From Streptomyces sp. L-9-10 (lineage in GTDB: Bacteria; Actinomycetota; Actinomycetes; Streptomycetales; Streptomycetaceae): DNA of 64,000 nt. Shown one piece after another: positions 63,053-64,000 of this stretch. Positions within the stretch are counted from its first letter, which is position 1. Every line of letters starts with the position of its first letter. A program made the position numbers and the translations under genes. The DNA lies in contig NZ_PHRF01000035.1 of NCBI RefSeq assembly GCF_004151105.1, positions 124,001 through 188,000 on the forward strand, given 5' to 3'. The notes under the pieces are model-generated. The model saw nothing but the letters and a program-made list of their open reading frames with translations. It searched no databases and had not been told where the DNA came from.

Positions 63053-63526
63053 GTGATCAAGAAACTCGTGCGGCGCGGCCTTCCCGCGCTGGCCCTCGCG
63101 GCCCTGCCCATTCTGGCCGCCGTTCCCGCCGCCGACGCCGCGGGCAGTGACCGTACCGTCCGGAACACGCAGCCCCGAGAGGCGCAGCGGGTCGATTCCC
63201 GTTTCTACCCGCCCGCCACCCTCGGCAAGAACCAGGCATGGACCTCCGGCAACGGTCGCGCCATCCTGCGCGTCCAGAGCGACGGCAACGTCGTCCTCTA
63301 CAAGGACAACCGGGCCGCCTGGCAGGCCCCGAACGTCTACCCCAACGCCGACCGCCTCGTCATGCAGGAAGACGGCAACCTCGTCGTCTACAACCGGGCC
63401 GGCCGGGCCCTCTGGGCCGCCGGAACCTGGCAGAAGGGGCGCTACCTCGCCGTCCAGGACGACGGCAACGTCGTCGTCTACAACAACGCCAACCGGCCCG
63501 TCTGGGCGACCAACACCGGCGACTGA
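63053..63526 (+). CDS. Secreted B-lectin (bulb-type mannose-binding) domain protein
   Basis: A 157-residue protein starting at a GTG (VIKKLVRRGLPALALAALPILAAVPAADAAG), with a 29-residue signal peptide. The mature domain has three sugar-binding motifs of the QxDxNxVxY kind: VQSDGNVVLYK, MQEDGNLVVYN and VQDDGNVVVYN. These are the hallmark of monocot-type mannose lectins and of bacterial lectin bacteriocins (LlpA, pyocin L). It could bind mannose-rich glycans or act as a lectin-like antibacterial protein. The single domain is shorter than tandem-domain bacteriocins. It follows the NCEGQ protein by 133 bases on the same strand. Confidence 0.9.
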   Translation: MIKKLVRRGLPALALAALPILAAVPAADAAGSDRTVRNTQPREAQRVDSRFYPPATLGKNQAWTSGNGRAILRVQSDGNVVLYKDNRAAWQAPNVYPNADRLVMQEDGNLVVYNRAGRALWAAGTWQKGRYLAVQDDGNVVVYNNANRPVWATNTGD

Positions 63527-63807
63527 CCGGCATTCCCTGTCCGGACGGCCGCCGCGCGCGTGACATCGCCGAACGTGCGCGTCGGCCGCTCGGAACGGGC
63601 GGCCCGCCCGGCGCCGTGCGGCAGGGCAGGGCGCGCCCAGAGGTCGAGTCGGTCGGCTACGGACGGCTCGCACGCGGCGACGAGGCGCGCCAGGCCTCAC
63701 CTCACCGAGGGGGACGGTGCCGGGAAAGCCGGGGACGCGGATACGCCTGCGTTTCCGTGTGGTGAATCAGTCGTCCCGGACCCGTTCCCGTTGCTTCACT
63801 GGCCGGC
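63527..63807. other. Intergenic region, nothing confident
   Basis: 281 bases between the B-lectin gene and the molybdopterin-dehydrogenase FAD gene, on the same strand. I see no clear hairpin or operator. A frame on each strand is open but looks non-coding. Confidence 0.45.
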
Positions 63808-64000
63808 ATGGACCTGAACACGGTGGTGGAGATACGGGACGCCCGGCATCCCGCGCCCTGGCGGCCCGGCGACGCCTGGCTCGGCGGCGGCACGTACCTG
63901 TTCTCCGAGCCTCAGCCACACCTGCGCCGACTGGTGGATCTGAGCCGGACCGGCTGGACCCCCGCGCGGCTCCTCGACGACGGCTCGGTGGAGCTCGCCG
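63808..64000 (+). CDS. FAD-binding subunit of a molybdopterin dehydrogenase, 3' end outside the window
   Basis: The visible 64 residues (MDLNTVVEIRDARHPAPWRPGDAWLGGGTYLFSEPQPHLRRLVDLSRTGW) match the N-terminus of the FAD-binding CoxM/XdhC-type medium subunit of xanthine- or CO-dehydrogenase-like enzymes. The AWLGGGTYLFSE stretch is the FAD-binding GGGT loop. Such a subunit normally pairs with iron-sulfur and molybdenum subunit genes, which should follow to the right. Purine oxidation is the common role in Streptomyces. Only 193 bases are in view. Confidence 0.8.
   Translation, partial: MDLNTVVEIRDARHPAPWRPGDAWLGGGTYLFSEPQPHLRRLVDLSRTGWTPARLLDDGSVELA

Overview
The window is high-GC actinobacterial DNA that reads as a Streptomyces chromosome. 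Third codon positions are almost all G or C, GTG starts are common, secreted proteins carry Arg-rich signal peptides or lipoboxes, and the accessory genes (MerR, HxlR, TetR and LysR regulators, pentapeptide-repeat, FG-GAP and B-lectin proteins, a GH10 xylanase) are typical of that genus. I annotate about 63 protein genes. I saw no rRNA, tRNA, CRISPR array, transposase or prophage gene.

Layout. 0-7.6 kb: end of a membrane protein, a GNAT/ATP-grasp fusion, glycerate kinase, a Nudix hydrolase, a MerR regulator fused to DNA sliding-clamp domains with a textbook 19-bp-spacer promoter, a helical-repeat protein and a secreted protein. 7.6-16.6 kb: DNA repair and NAD metabolism (sirtuin, Ogt and Ada-AlkA operon, macro domain), then an FAD oxidoreductase, a nucleotidyltransferase, an inositol-monophosphatase-like enzyme and a gamma-glutamyltransferase-like enzyme. 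16.8-19.6 kb: a damaged stretch in which a pentapeptide-repeat gene, a CPBP protease relic and an alpha/beta hydrolase all have broken frames. 19.9-31 kb: a TetR gene divergent from a saccharopine-dehydrogenase-like gene, two coupled membrane proteins, a SMI1/KNR4-like protein, a probable second enolase divergent from an HxlR-peroxiredoxin fusion, an unrecognised overlapping gene pair, a VOC protein, and a GNAT gene divergent from a TetR gene.

31-45 kb: lipoate-protein ligase, dienelactone hydrolase, then a five-gene minus-strand set for reductive pyrimidine (or hydantoin) catabolism: nitrilase-type ureidopropionase, class III aminotransferase, dihydropyrimidinase, luciferase-like oxidoreductase and NCS1 permease. 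These could import a pyrimidine and convert it through dihydropyrimidine and N-carbamoyl-beta-alanine to beta-alanine and then a semialdehyde. After these come a Streptomyces hypothetical protein, a PPOX-fold protein, an XRE regulator divergent from a methionine aminopeptidase across a symmetric operator, and a gamma-glutamyltransferase lipoprotein. 45-54 kb: a frameshifted membrane-anchored protein, a complete polar amino acid ABC importer (ATPase, binding protein, two permeases), exonuclease III, a metallo-beta-lactamase-fold protein, fused PcaD-PcaC, and a GT1 glycosyltransferase. 54-64 kb: a sugar-nucleotidyltransferase-like gene, a chloramphenicol-phosphotransferase-like kinase, a GH10 xylanase, an alcohol dehydrogenase divergent from a LysR gene, a small membrane protein, three secreted proteins (FG-GAP, NCEGQ-repeat, B-lectin) and the start of a molybdopterin-dehydrogenase FAD subunit.

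The most interesting items are the MerR-sliding-clamp fusion with its own promoter, the HxlR-peroxiredoxin fusion facing an enolase, the nested palindrome between XRE and methionine aminopeptidase, the luciferase-like enzyme in a pyrimidine cluster with no visible dihydropyrimidine dehydrogenase, and the recurrence of apparently leaderless promoters at regulator genes.
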